Shown: positions 8,175 to 16,818 of the stretch, one piece after another
Position numbering within the stretch: position 1 is the stretch's first letter
Layout: every line of letters starts with the position of its first letter
From: Albimonas sp963977235
GTDB taxonomy: Bacteria > Pseudomonadota > Alphaproteobacteria > Rhodobacterales > Rhodobacteraceae
Assembly (NCBI RefSeq): GCF_963977235.1
Contig: NZ_CAXBOD010000001.1
Span: forward strand, 434,001 to 498,000
Direction: 5' to 3'
DNA length: 64,000 bases
Translations under genes and position numbers: made by a program
Notes under the pieces: generated by a model
What the model was told of the DNA's origin: nothing
The model's input: the letters and a program-made list of their open reading frames with translations, nothing else
The model's database searches: none

Positions 8175-11100
8175 GTGCTCGACGCCTCCGCCTCGACCCC
8201 ACGCACCGCCCATCCGCGCGACGGGACGGTGACCGCGGTCCTCGGCCCCACCAACACCGGCAAGACCCACTATGCGATCGAGCGGATGCTGGCGCATCGC
8301 ACCGGCGTCATGGGCCTGCCGCTGCGCCTGCTGGCGCGCGAGGTCTACGACCGGATCGTGGCGCTCCGCGGCCCCTCGGTCGTAGCCCTGGTGACCGGCG
8401 AGGAGAAGATCGCCCCGCCCCGCGCCCAGTACTGGGTGTGCACGGTCGAGGCGATGCCGACCGAGATCGGCGCCGATTTCCTTGCGGTCGACGAGATCCA
8501 GCTCTGCGCCGACCCAGAGCGGGGGCACGTCTTCACCGACCGGTTGCTGAACGCCCGCGGCCTGCACGAGACGCTGTTCCTGGGGTCCGATTCCATGCGC
8601 GGCGCCATCGCGGCGCTGATCCCGCGGGCGCGGTTCATGAAGCGGGACCGGTTCTCGAGCCTGACCTACAGCGGCGGCAAGAAGCTCAGCCGGATGCCCG
8701 CGCGCTCGGTCGTGGTCAGCTTCTCGGTGGACAGCGTCTATGCCATCGCCGAGCTGATGCGCCGCCAGAAGGGCGGGGTGGCGGTGGTGATGGGCGCGCT
8801 GAGCCCGCGCACCCGCAACGCGCAGGTCGAGCTTTATCAGAACGGCGACGTCGAGCATCTGGTGGCCACCGACGCCATCGGCATGGGGCTGAACCTCGAC
8901 GTCAACCACGTCTACTTCTCGGCCACGCGCAAGTTCGACGGCCGCGGCTTCCGGGAGCTTCGCCCCAACGAACTCGCCCAGATCGCCGGCCGGGCCGGGC
9001 GCTACAAGACCGACGGCGCCTTCGGGGTGACGGGCGAGGCCGAGGCGCTGGACGCCGAGGTGATCGAGGCGATCGAGGAGCACCGCTTCGCCCCCGTGCG
9101 CCGGCTGATGTGGCGCAACACGCGCCTGGCCTTCGGCTCGGTCGACGCGCTGATCGGCAGCCTCGAGGCGCCGCCGAGCGAGCCCGGATTGATGAAGGCG
9201 CGCGAGGCCGACGACCTCCTGACGCTGAAAGCGCTGGCCGAGGAGCCCGAGATTCGCGACATGGCCCGCGACGGCCCCGCGGTGCGCCGGTTGTGGGAGA
9301 CCTGCCAGATCCCGGATTTCCGCAAGGTGTCGGAACGGGAGCACGCGACGCTGGTGTCGCGGATTTACCGGTTCCTCCGCTCGGAGCGCGGCGTTATACC
9401 CTCCGACTGGATGGCCGGCCGGATCCGCATGGTGGACCGGACCGACGGGGACATCGACGCGCTTTCGAAGCGGCTCGCGTTCATCCGCACCTGGACCTAT
9501 GTGGCGCAGCGGCGCGACTGGGTGGAGGCGCCGGAGGAATGGCGGGCCAACGCGCGCGAAGTCGAGGACCGGCTGTCCGATGCGCTGCACGCGGCGCTGA
9601 CCAAACGATTCGTCGACCGCCGCACATCCGTGCTGATGCGGCGGTTGAAGCAGAAGGAGAGGCTGGTGGCCGAGGTGAACGAACAGGGTGAGGTGACGGC
9701 GGAGGGCCATGTGCTGGGCCGTCTCGACGGCTTCCGGTTCACGCCCGACCCCTCGGCGGAGGGGGATGAGCTCAAGACCCTGCGCGCCGCCTCGACCCAG
9801 GCGCTGCAGACCGAGTTCTCGCGCCGGGCGGACCGCTTCTACAACGCGCCCGACACCGAGATCGACGTGACCGAGCAGGGCGGCCTGATGTGGGGCGAGC
9901 TTGCGGTGGGCCGCCTGAGCAAGGGCGCCGACCACCTGAGCCCCTCGGTCGTGCCCTTCGTGGACGAGATCGCGGGCGAGGACGCGCGCCAGAAGGTCGA
10001 GCGTCGGCTGACCCACTGGATCAACCGCCGCACCGCCGCGCTGTTCGAGCCGCTGGTGAAGATGCGCGACGACGAGACCATGCAGGGGCTGGCGCGCGGC
10101 GTCGCCTACCAGCTGGTCGAGTCGCTGGGGGTGATTCCGCGCTCGCAGATCGCCAAGGACGTGAAGGAGCTGGACCAGGACGGCCGCTCCCTGCTGCGCA
10201 AGCACGGGGTGCGCTTCGGCCAGCACACGATCTTCATGCCCGCGCTGCTCAAGCCCGCGCCGACGCGGCTGCGGCTGGTTCTGTGGGGGCTGTGGGACGA
10301 GCTCGAGGACATTCCCTCGCCGCCGCCTCCGGGGCTGGTGACGATCCCGGTGCAGAACGCGCCCGCCGGCTTCTGGCCGCGGGCGGGCTATCGCCTGGCC
10401 GGCGAGCGGGCGATCCGCATCGACATGCTCGAGCGGCTGGCGGACATGATCCGCAACCAGGACCAGCGCGGCGGCTTCGAGGCGACGGCGGACATGCTGT
10501 CGATCACCGGCTGCACGCTGGAGCAGTTCGCCGACCTGATGCAGGGCCTGGGCTACAAGGCCGACAAGGGCGAGCGTCCCAAGCCCGCCGCGGTCCCCGA
10601 CGCCAAGCCCGCGACCGCTTCGGAGGCGGCCGCGACGACGGACGCGCCGGTCGCCGACGCGGCGCCCGCGGCCGAATCCGGCGATGCGCCGGTGGCGGAC
10701 GCCGCCTCGCCCGAGGCCGCGCCCGAAGCGACGGCCGAGGCGCCGGAGACGCCCGTGGAGGCGCCCGCGACCGAGACGCCGTCCGAGGACGCGCCGGCCG
10801 CAGAGGCGCCCTCGGTCGAGGCGCAGGACGAGGAGGCCCCGGCCGCCGAAGCGCCCTCGGCGGAGACGCCTGCCGCGGAAGCGCCGGCCGAGGAGGCCCC
10901 CGCGGCCGAGACGGCGCCCGAGACGGCGGAGGCCCCCGCGGACGCCGCAGAGGCGCCTGCCGAGACCGCGGAAGCTGCGGCCGACACGCCCGAGACGGAC
11001 GCCGAGCCCGCGGAGGCCTCGGCCGATGCGCCGGCCGACGGCGAGGCCGAGCTGCAGACCTACTACGTCTTCACCTGGGCGCCGCGTCCGCGCGGCGGCG

Positions 11101-11438
11101 GCGGTCCGCGTGGGCCGCGACGCCAGGGCGGCGGCGACCGGCAGGGGCAAGGCCAGGGTCCGGGCCAGAGCCAGGGCGGCGGTCCCCGCCAGGCCCGCGG
11201 CGACGGCGAGGCCAAGGGCGGCGGCCGCGGCAAGGGCGGCGGCGGCAAAGGCGGCGGCGGACGTGGCCGCGACGGCGACGACAAGCCCCGCGGCAAGGGT
11301 CCCAAGGGCAAGGGCGCCCCGCGCGAGGAACGCCCGCGGGAGTTCCAGGCCGGCCCGCCGCGCGATCGCCGCCGCAACGAGGTCGATCCCGACAACCCGT
11401 TTGCGGCGCTGATGGCGCTGAAGAACCGGGACGGATGA
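8175..11438 (+). CDS. SUV3-like DEAD/H helicase with acidic and Gly/Arg-rich tail
   Basis: Superfamily 2 helicase resembling mitochondrial SUV3, an RNA helicase of the RNA degradation machinery; RNA unwinding here is inferred from the family. Walker A is GPTNTGKT (residues 24-31), the Walker B box is DEIQ (106-109), and motif VI is QIAGRAGR from residue 269. After the helicase core and a long conserved middle part, residues about 800-955 are an Ala/Glu/Pro tract. Residues about 972-1052 are Gly/Arg/Lys-rich with RGGGG-type runs, a likely RNA-binding tail. The start is a GTG with GGAG about nine bases upstream. 1,087 residues. The stop overlaps the S4 gene by four bases, coupling their translation. 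Confidence 0.88.
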   Translation: MLDASASTPRTAHPRDGTVTAVLGPTNTGKTHYAIERMLAHRTGVMGLPLRLLAREVYDRIVALRGPSVVALVTGEEKIAPPRAQYWVCTVEAMPTEIGADFLAVDEIQLCADPERGHVFTDRLLNARGLHETLFLGSDSMRGAIAALIPRARFMKRDRFSSLTYSGGKKLSRMPARSVVVSFSVDSVYAIAELMRRQKGGVAVVMGALSPRTRNAQVELYQNGDVEHLVATDAIGMGLNLDVNHVYFSATRKFDGRGFRELRPNELAQIAGRAGRYKTDGAFGVTGEAEALDAEVIEAIEEHRFAPVRRLMWRNTRLAFGSVDALIGSLEAPPSEPGLMKAREADDLLTLKALAEEPEIRDMARDGPAVRRLWETCQIPDFRKVSEREHATLVSRIYRFLRSERGVIPSDWMAGRIRMVDRTDGDIDALSKRLAFIRTWTYVAQRRDWVEAPEEWRANAREVEDRLSDALHAALTKRFVDRRTSVLMRRLKQKERLVAEVNEQGEVTAEGHVLGRLDGFRFTPDPSAEGDELKTLRAASTQALQTEFSRRADRFYNAPDTEIDVTEQGGLMWGELAVGRLSKGADHLSPSVVPFVDEIAGEDARQKVERRLTHWINRRTAALFEPLVKMRDDETMQGLARGVAYQLVESLGVIPRSQIAKDVKELDQDGRSLLRKHGVRFGQHTIFMPALLKPAPTRLRLVLWGLWDELEDIPSPPPPGLVTIPVQNAPAGFWPRAGYRLAGERAIRIDMLERLADMIRNQDQRGGFEATADMLSITGCTLEQFADLMQGLGYKADKGERPKPAAVPDAKPATASEAAATTDAPVADAAPAAESGDAPVADAASPEAAPEATAEAPETPVEAPATETPSEDAPAAEAPSVEAQDEEAPAAEAPSAETPAAEAPAEEAPAAETAPETAEAPADAAEAPAETAEAAADTPETDAEPAEASADAPADGEAELQTYYVFTWAPRPRGGGGPRGPRRQGGGDRQGQGQGPGQSQGGGPRQARGDGEAKGGGRGKGGGGKGGGGRGRDGDDKPRGKGPKGKGAPREERPREFQAGPPRDRRRNEVDPDNPFAALMALKNRDG

Positions 11439-11890
11439 CGGCGGCGCCGGCGGATCTCTCCGACAGCGACGGGGGCGGCGCGCCGCCCCCGCAGTCGGCG
11501 GGCTCGGCCGGACTGCGGCTCGACAAATGGCTGTGGCACGCGCGATTCGCGAAGTCGCGCGGGCTGGCCGCCAAGCTGATCACCGAGAAGGGCGTGCGGG
11601 TGAACGGAACCCGCGCCGCCAAACCCTCGGCGGCCGTGCGGCCCGGCGATGTGCTGACCTTCGTGCTGGGCGTGCACGTGCGCGTGATCCGGGTGCAGGC
11701 GCTGGGAACCCGCCGCGGCCCCGCCCCCGAGGCGCAGACGCTCTATGACGATCTCGATCCGCCGGCGGCCCGCGCCGCCGCGCCGGACCCCGAAACGCCC
11801 GCCCCCGCCGCCGCGCGCGAACGTGGCGCCGGGCGACCGACCAAGGCGCAGCGACGCGCCCTCGATCGCCTGCGCGATCCCGAGGGCTGA
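11435..11890 (+). CDS. S4-domain RNA-binding protein (HslR/Hsp15-like)
   Basis: Small RNA-binding protein likely to act on the ribosome, like the heat-shock protein Hsp15, which recycles stalled 50S subunits. The S4 domain runs from about residue 27: LRLDKWLWHARFAKSRG, then KLITEKGVRVNG, then KPSAAVRPGDVLTF. An Ala/Pro-rich stretch follows and a basic end (GRPTKAQRRALDRLR). 151 residues. The ATG at 11435 overlaps the helicase stop as ATGA, giving translational coupling; both proteins are predicted RNA binders, so a shared ribosome or RNA-decay role is a fair inference. Confidence 0.88.
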   Translation: MTAAPADLSDSDGGGAPPPQSAGSAGLRLDKWLWHARFAKSRGLAAKLITEKGVRVNGTRAAKPSAAVRPGDVLTFVLGVHVRVIRVQALGTRRGPAPEAQTLYDDLDPPAARAAAPDPETPAPAAARERGAGRPTKAQRRALDRLRDPEG

Positions 11891-11925
11891 GCGCCGCGCG
11901 CGCCGCCGAGCTTTCCCAGCGCTGC

Positions 11926-11940
11926 CTGCTGCAATGCGGC
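11926..11940. repeat. 15-base motif, copy 1 (identical copy at 26653-26667)
   Basis: CTGCTGCAATGCGGC occurs here, about 115 bases before fdxA, and again exactly about 52 bases before the first GfcA-like gene. It contains TGC-rich half sites like those bound by PhaR-type regulators in related bacteria, but that assignment is speculative. It could be a shared operator or a chance repeat in GC-rich DNA. Confidence 0.35.
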
Positions 11941-11994
11941 GCCCGGCTATTTGGCGCCCGCGAAATGTTCAATCCGGCATTTCACCGGGGCGCC

Positions 11995-12023
11995 TTGCAC
12001 CTTCGGGAATCGCGGTCTAACAG
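11995..12023 (+). promoter_or_regulatory. candidate promoter of fdxA
   Basis: TTGCAC (11995-12000), a 17-base spacer and TAACAG (12018-12023) resemble a housekeeping-sigma promoter with the TTG core kept at -35 and a weak -10. It stands about 30 bases before the fdxA start and is the best match in the 164-base gap. It is judged by eye only. Confidence 0.4.
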
Positions 12024-12054
12024 GGTCGCGAACCGGACCGGAGAGAGACCGCCG

Positions 12055-12393
12055 ATGACCTACGTCGTGACCGACAACTGCATCCGCTGCAAATACACGG
12101 ATTGCGTGGAGGTCTGCCCCGTGGATTGCTTCTACGAGGGCGAGAACATGCTCGTCATCCATCCGGACGAGTGCATCGACTGCGGCGTCTGCGAACCCGA
12201 GTGTCCGGCCGAGGCCATCAAGCCGGACACCGAGCCGGAGATGGAGACCTGGGTCGAGTTCAACCGGAAGTTCTCGGAAGCCTGGCCGAACATCACCACC
12301 CGGCGCGACCCGCCCGAAGACGCCGAGAAGTTCGACGGCGAGGGCGACAAGCTGGAGAAGTACTTCTCCGAGGCCCCCGGCGAGGGCGACTGA
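12055..12393 (+). CDS. fdxA: 7Fe ferredoxin FdxA
   Basis: Low-potential electron carrier with one [3Fe-4S] and one [4Fe-4S] cluster, cytoplasmic. Cluster ligands are Cys9, Cys17, Cys21 and Cys25 in the first half (the Cys12 position is also present) and Cys40, Cys43, Cys46 and Cys50 in the second, in the order CIRCKYTDCVEVCPVDC and CIDCGVCEPECP. The remaining 60 residues are the acidic C-terminal extension typical of the alphaproteobacterial FdxA family; 112 residues in all. The ATG at 12055 gives the conserved start MTYVVTDNC and is preceded by GGAGAGAG. It is monocistronic-looking: own promoter candidate upstream and a hairpin downstream. Confidence 0.95.
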   Translation: MTYVVTDNCIRCKYTDCVEVCPVDCFYEGENMLVIHPDECIDCGVCEPECPAEAIKPDTEPEMETWVEFNRKFSEAWPNITTRRDPPEDAEKFDGEGDKLEKYFSEAPGEGD

Positions 12394-12450
12394 TCCGGCT
12401 CCCCGAGCCGCCGCCAAGGCCCTCGGGGCAGGCATGACTGCGCGATTTCC

Positions 12451-12482
12451 AGGCGCCCATGACGCGAGCATGGGCGGCGCCT
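12451..12482 (+). terminator. hairpin after fdxA
   Basis: AGGCGCCCATG (12451-12461) pairs with CATGGGCGGCGCCT (12469-12482) except for a small bulge, about 57 bases after the fdxA stop. No T run follows, so it may be a weak terminator or an mRNA 3-prime stabilising hairpin. Confidence 0.45.
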
Positions 12483-12688
12483 CTGGGAATCGGGCCGTTT
12501 CCATGCTATATAACGTTCACAAACGACACGGGATCGCCCGCGCGTGCCGGCCCGACGACGGGCCGCGAGCACTCTAGGCTTCAGCGTGACGACAGGCCCG
12601 AAGCGCCGCTCCATCCGGGACGGCGCCCCGGGTCGTCGTTTCCGCGGGAGCTCTGCGCGTCGCCCAAGAACAAGGATGGCCAAGGCTG

Positions 12689-13204
12689 ATGACCAAGACC
12701 GGCGCGAAGAAATCGGAGTTCCGGCCCAACGATTACGTGGTCTACCCTGCGCACGGCGTCGGGCGGATCCTGCGGATCGAGGAGCAGGAGGTCGCCGGCA
12801 TGAGGCTCGAGCTGTTCGTGATCTCGTTCGACAAGGACAAGATGACGCTGCGGGTGCCCACCGCCAAGGCGACCTCGGTCGGCATGCGCTCGCTGTCCTC
12901 GCCCGACATCATCGAGCAGGCGCTCAAGACCCTCAAGGGCCGCGCCCGCGTGAAGCGCGCCATGTGGTCCCGTCGCGCCCAGGAGTACGAGCAGAAGATC
13001 AACTCCGGCGATCTGATCTCGATCGCCGAGGTGGTCCGCGACCTGCACCGCGCCGACGACCAGCCCGAGCAGTCCTACTCCGAGCGTCAGCTCTACGAGG
13101 CCGCGCTCGAGCGTCTGACCCGTGAGCTCGCCGCCGTGGAGCGGATCGACGAGGATGCCGCCGCGGTGCGCATCGACCAGATGCTGGTGGCCCGCGCCGC
13201 CTGA
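12689..13204 (+). CDS. carD: CarD/CdnL-family transcription regulator
   Basis: RNA-polymerase-binding regulator that stabilises open promoter complexes, chiefly at housekeeping and rRNA promoters. The N-terminal RNAP-interacting domain is clear (DYVVYPAHGVGRILRIEEQE, then MTLRVPTAKA), followed by the helical DNA-binding part (ALKTLKGRARVKRAMWSRRAQEYE read in segments). 171 residues, usual length. The ATG at 12689 has AAGG about six bases upstream. The 295-base upstream gap contains an unusually AT-rich patch with TATATAAC at about 12507-12514, likely part of its promoter. The genes fdxA then carD are commonly adjacent in Rhodobacterales. Confidence 0.95.
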   Translation: MTKTGAKKSEFRPNDYVVYPAHGVGRILRIEEQEVAGMRLELFVISFDKDKMTLRVPTAKATSVGMRSLSSPDIIEQALKTLKGRARVKRAMWSRRAQEYEQKINSGDLISIAEVVRDLHRADDQPEQSYSERQLYEAALERLTRELAAVERIDEDAAAVRIDQMLVARAA

Positions 13205-13339
13205 CCCGCCGGGGCCCCGGCCCCGCGACCGCGCGCCCAGACCCCACGCCCCGCCCTTCCCGGCGGGGCGTGTCGCGTTCCGGGCTGTGCGGATGGCCAG
13301 GTTCCGACACCTGGCAGCGCCTGAAACGAGAGGACAAGG

Positions 13340-13663
13340 ATGAAACGCGACAAGGATTTCCGGCAGGACCGCGGCGCCTGGTTCGCCCGCGTGGACGGGT
13401 TCGAGGCCAAGCTCGGCGTGCACACCACCGACCGCTTCGACCCCAGGCGCAAGGCGGTGCGCCTGTTCTCGGACGACCCCGAGGACGACGCCGCGCTGCG
13501 CGAGCGCCAGATCGAGAGCGCCCGCGCCGAGGGCGCCATCGCCCTGCGCGACTACGACGCCCGCGCCAACTCAGTCGGCCGCAAGGTCGGCGTCTTCACG
13601 GGCGAGGTGCGCGAGGTCGAGGGCCACCCCTGGTTCTTCCTCCAGCGCCGGCTGACGGCCTGA
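13340..13663 (+). CDS. small conserved protein of unknown function
   Basis: A 107-residue, highly charged cytoplasmic protein with no family I recognise. It starts MKRDKDFRQDRGAWFARVDG with a good ribosome site (GAGAGGACAAGG before the ATG), which supports a real gene. There are no membrane segments, Cys residues or clear motif; the sequence is rich in Asp, Arg and Phe and ends in HPWFFLQRRLTA. It follows carD by 135 bases on the same strand and converges with the YdeI-like gene 16 bases downstream. Confidence 0.6.
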   Translation: MKRDKDFRQDRGAWFARVDGFEAKLGVHTTDRFDPRRKAVRLFSDDPEDDAALRERQIESARAEGAIALRDYDARANSVGRKVGVFTGEVREVEGHPWFFLQRRLTA

Positions 13664-13679
13664 GCGCCCCCGCGCCGGC

Positions 13680-14267
13680 TCAGCGGTCGTGCATTCCCTT
13701 GCCGGCGAGGATCCGCGGGGCGGCCTCTTCGATCCGCTTCAGCCGGGTCTCGGGGCGCTTCGCCCGCCCGACCTGAAGGATCCAGCCGCGCCGTCGTCCG
13801 GGCGTCAGGGCGGCGAAGGCCTCCGACAGGGCCGGGTCGATGTCGAGCCGGGCCTGCAGTTCCTCCGGGAGGTCAAGGTCGTCGGGCGGCAGGTCGACCT
13901 TCCGGCCGGCGCGCTCGTTCGCGGCCGCGGCCGCCACATGGTCGGCCAGCGCGGAGGCATGCGACTCGATCTCGGCGAGACTGCGGAACCGGGCCACGCG
14001 GCCCGAGCGTGTGGCCGGCCCCGGCGGCGCCAGCAGCCCCTGCGGGTCGCTCAGCAGCGCGCCCTTGAAGAACGAGAGGACGCAGGCGTCCTTCAGGCCC
14101 CAGACCGTCGCGACGTTGCCGCCATCGGCGACATAGACCGGGGCGCTCCACTTGAAGGTTTCCTCCAGCGGACCGGCGCGCAGGATCGCGCGAAGCGCCC
14201 GCAGCTCCGGCCGCCAGGGGCCGTCCGAGGCGAAGAAGGCTTCGATCCTGGGGTCAGGGTCCGGCAT
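13680..14267 (-). CDS. YdeI/OmdA-family protein (DUF1801 plus OmdA domains)
   Basis: Cytoplasmic protein of 195 residues related to Bacillus YdeI. The N-terminal part fits the DUF1801/YdhG-like fold (LEETFKWSAPVYVADGGNVA, then LSFFKGALLSDPQGLL). The C-terminal 60 residues are the OmdA-type segment (LPEELQARLDIDPALSEAF and PGRRRGWILQVGRAKRPETR), often described as a bacteriocin-protection or OmpD-associated domain. The biochemical role is not established. It ends 16 bases from the convergent small gene and lies downstream of the acyl-CoA synthetase with a 29-base gap, so it may be co-transcribed with it. Confidence 0.75.
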   Translation of the reverse strand: MPDPDPRIEAFFASDGPWRPELRALRAILRAGPLEETFKWSAPVYVADGGNVATVWGLKDACVLSFFKGALLSDPQGLLAPPGPATRSGRVARFRSLAEIESHASALADHVAAAAANERAGRKVDLPPDDLDLPEELQARLDIDPALSEAFAALTPGRRRGWILQVGRAKRPETRLKRIEEAAPRILAGKGMHDR

Positions 14268-14296
14268 CGCGTCGATCCTTCGGCCCGCGCGGAAGC

Positions 14297-15982
14297 TCAG
14301 CCTTCCAGCGCCTTTCGTTTCACCTCTCGGCGCATGATCTTGCCGGTGGCCGTCATCGGCAGTTCGTCCACCACGTGCACCGCGCGGGGGGCGACATGGG
14401 GGCTGATCCGGGCGCGCACCCGGGCGGTGAGCTCGGCCGCGAGGTCCTCGCCAGCAGGTTCGCCGGGTTTCAGAACCACATAGGCGGTCACCGCCTCGGT
14501 GCGAACCGGGTCGGGCAGGCCGACCACTGCGGCCATGGCGACCTGCGGGTGACCGGTCAGGCAGTCCTCGATCTCGGAGGGGCCGATGCGGTAGCCCGAG
14601 GATGTGATCACATCGTCGGTGCGCGAGGCGAAAAAGAAGAAGCCGTCGGGCTCGCGCCGACCCTCGTCGCCGGTGCGCAGCCAGCGGGTCCCGTCAGGGC
14701 CGGTGACGAATTTCTCGGCCGTCTTCTCGGGGCGGTTCCAGTAGCCTAGGAACATCACCGGGTTGGGCGCGCGCACGGCGATCTCGCCGACCTCGCCGTC
14801 GGGCAGGACCGCGCCCTGCGCGTCGATCACCGCCACCTCGTAGCCCGGGGTCGCCTGGCCGGTGGAGCCGGGGCGCGGAGCGAAGACGGAAGCGCAGTTG
14901 CCCAGCACCAGGTTGCACTCGGTCTGGCCGTAGAACTCGTTGATCGTCAGCCCGAGGTTCTCGCGCCCCCATTCCAGCAGGCTCTCGCCGAGCGCCTCGC
15001 CGCCCGAGCCGACGGAGCGCAGCGAGAAGTCCCAACGCGCGCGAGGGCGGTCCACCTGGCGCATCAGCTTCAGGGCGGTGGGCGGGAAGAAGGCGTTGCG
15101 GACCTTGTGGCGGGCCAGCAGGTCGAAGGCGCGCTCGGGGTCGAACTTGGGCATGCGGTGGGCCAGCACCGGGATGCCGTGGAACAGCGAGGGCAGCATC
15201 GCGTCGCACAGCCCCCCCATCCACGCCCAGTCGGCGGGCGTCCAGAAGGCGTCGCCGGCCTGGGGGAGGAAGTCGTGATGCGTCTCGAACCCCGGCAGGT
15301 GGCCCAGCAGCACCCGATGGGCGTGCAGCGCGCCCTTTGGCGGGCCGGTGGTGCCGGAGGTGTAGCTGAGGAAGGCCGGATCCTCGGTGGTGGTCTCGGC
15401 ATCGGCGAAGCTGTCGCGGCCCTTGGCGAGCTCCTGCCAAAAGCCCCAGGCGCCATGGGCGGGGCGGTCGACGCTCCACACCGTCTGCAACTCGCCCAGA
15501 TCGTCGCGAATGGCGAGGATCTTGGGCAGGTTGGCCGCGTCCGTCACCACATGGGTGGCGCCCGAGTCGGCGAGTCTGAAGCGCAGGCCGTCCTCGCCGA
15601 ACAGGGTGAACAGCGGCACCACCACCGCGCCGATCCGGTAGCAGGCGAGGTGGGTGAGCATCGCCTCCTGCGTCTGCGGCAGCAGCAGGCCGCAGCGATC
15701 GCCGCGCCTCAGCCCGCGGGCCGTGAAGGCGTTGGCGAGGCGGGCCGAGGCGCGGTCGAGCTCGGCATAGGTCCACTCCCGCCAGTCGCCGTCGTCGCGC
15801 AGGATCCGCAGGCCCACGCGGTCGGGGGCCCGCTTCGCCCACTTGCCGACGGTGGCGGCGTGGATGTTGAAGCGGGCCTCCGGGCGGACCGCCGCGTCGG
15901 GCCATTGGAAGGCCGCGCGGATCGCGCGCCAGTCGGCGCCGCGGGCCACGAGGCCGACGCCGGGCTCCGGCAGGGCGGTCAC
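14297..15982 (-). CDS. AMP-dependent acyl-CoA synthetase
   Basis: Activates a carboxylic acid with ATP and CoA. The P-loop is YTSGTTGPPKGA, the adenylate motif is NEFYGQTECNLV, the hinge motif is LRTGDEGRREPDG and the catalytic lysine lies in MTATGKIMRREVKRKALEG at the C-terminus. 561 residues. Similarity in the N-terminal part (NIHAATVGKWAKRAPDRVGL) is to acetyl- and medium-chain acyl-CoA synthetases; the true substrate cannot be read. The start is GTG with GAGGG eight bases upstream, 11 bases after the GST gene, so the two are an operon divergent from an acyl-CoA dehydrogenase. The neighbourhood points to acid catabolism. Confidence 0.88.
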   Translation of the reverse strand: MTALPEPGVGLVARGADWRAIRAAFQWPDAAVRPEARFNIHAATVGKWAKRAPDRVGLRILRDDGDWREWTYAELDRASARLANAFTARGLRRGDRCGLLLPQTQEAMLTHLACYRIGAVVVPLFTLFGEDGLRFRLADSGATHVVTDAANLPKILAIRDDLGELQTVWSVDRPAHGAWGFWQELAKGRDSFADAETTTEDPAFLSYTSGTTGPPKGALHAHRVLLGHLPGFETHHDFLPQAGDAFWTPADWAWMGGLCDAMLPSLFHGIPVLAHRMPKFDPERAFDLLARHKVRNAFFPPTALKLMRQVDRPRARWDFSLRSVGSGGEALGESLLEWGRENLGLTINEFYGQTECNLVLGNCASVFAPRPGSTGQATPGYEVAVIDAQGAVLPDGEVGEIAVRAPNPVMFLGYWNRPEKTAEKFVTGPDGTRWLRTGDEGRREPDGFFFFASRTDDVITSSGYRIGPSEIEDCLTGHPQVAMAAVVGLPDPVRTEAVTAYVVLKPGEPAGEDLAAELTARVRARISPHVAPRAVHVVDELPMTATGKIMRREVKRKALEG

Positions 15983-15993
15983 CGCGCGCGCCC

Positions 15994-16614
15994 TCAGGCG
16001 GCCGGCGCGGTGGCCGTGAAGGCCTCCACGTCCGCCGCCATGGCCGACATCGCCGCGAGCCGGGGGAACTTCCCTTCGACCAGGTAGGCGTTGGTCGCCT
16101 TGATGAAGTCATGGGCGATGACGAAGGCCACATCGGCCGCGTTGGGGCGGTCGCCGCCCAGCCAGCCCTCGGTCGGGGCCTTCGATTCCAGCACGCCGAG
16201 GGCGGCGGTGATCTGGCCCTCGAGCCGCTCGATCCACTCGGACCAGTGCAGTTCGGGCGGGCGGCGGTTCTTGTCGTAGACGAGGCTCACGCCCTTCTCG
16301 ACGGTCGAGTTGGCGTAGGCCACGCCTTGGAGCACCTCGCGCCGGGCGGCGCCGGTGGCGGGGACGAGGCGCAGCGCCTCGGGAGCGGTGTCGTCGAGCC
16401 AGTCGGTGATCGCCGCGGTCTCGATCAGGGTGTCGCCGTCCTCGGTCACCAGGATGGGGACGCGGCCCAGCGGATTGATCTTCTTCAGTTCCTCGAAGTC
16501 CGGGCCGTTCACCATCAGGGGGCGGCTCTCATACGCGCGGTTCTGAAGCTGGCACCAGATCGCCACCCGGCGCGCGAAGGGCGAGAGCATCCGCCCGTAG
16601 AGAATCAGCGACAT
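15994..16614 (-). CDS. glutathione S-transferase family protein
   Basis: Cytoplasmic thioredoxin-fold transferase of 206 residues. The N-terminal domain starts MSLILYGRMLSPFARRVAIW, with a Ser in the position that activates glutathione, and carries the cis-Pro region NPLGRVPILV followed by the ESxAI-like motif LIETAAITDWL. The all-helical C-terminal domain includes GDRPNAADVAFVIAHDF with the conserved buried Asp. The ATG at 16612-16614 has GGGAGG six bases upstream. The acyl-CoA synthetase follows 11 bases downstream. The physiological substrate is unknown. Confidence 0.88.
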   Translation of the reverse strand: MSLILYGRMLSPFARRVAIWCQLQNRAYESRPLMVNGPDFEELKKINPLGRVPILVTEDGDTLIETAAITDWLDDTAPEALRLVPATGAARREVLQGVAYANSTVEKGVSLVYDKNRRPPELHWSEWIERLEGQITAALGVLESKAPTEGWLGGDRPNAADVAFVIAHDFIKATNAYLVEGKFPRLAAMSAMAADVEAFTATAPAA

Positions 16615-16651
16615 TGAAGCCTCCCATTTTCGGTCGCCGGACCATTGCGCC

Positions 16652-16726
16652 GCATCCGTGCGGCTGCAAGGGCCGGATTCCGCTGGCGCGAACAGGCGGC
16701 GCATCCGCGCGGCTGCACGCCTGTTC
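16652..16726. promoter_or_regulatory. duplicated dyad, likely operator in a divergent promoter
   Basis: The 204-base gap between GST and the divergent acyl-CoA dehydrogenase holds GCATCCGTGCGGCTGCA (16652-16668) and GCATCCGCGCGGCTGCA (16701-16717), identical except for one base and 49 bases apart. Each is itself a near-dyad of form GCA-N-CCG-NN-CGG-N-TGC. The second is also flanked by the inverted pair GAACAGGCG (16690-16698) and CGCCTGTTC (16718-16726). This looks like a repeated binding site for a dimeric repressor such as a TetR-type acyl-CoA sensor; the regulator itself is not in the window. Confidence 0.5.
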
Positions 16727-16818
16727 CGATACGGCGCGCTCGCCTTGAGGGGCGACGCGGGGACTCGCGCCGCGCGGGCTGCCATGCTTCCCTGCCGGGA
16801 AACCGGGAGGAGGACCAG

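Noticed and set aside
7914..11150. 1,078-residue minus-strand ORF opposite the helicase
   Set aside because: Shadow ORF rich in Arg, Gly and His, with no recognisable domain; the helicase frame has all motifs.
12459..12689. 76-residue ORF between fdxA and carD
   Set aside because: No coding character, and it covers the probable terminator and promoter region.
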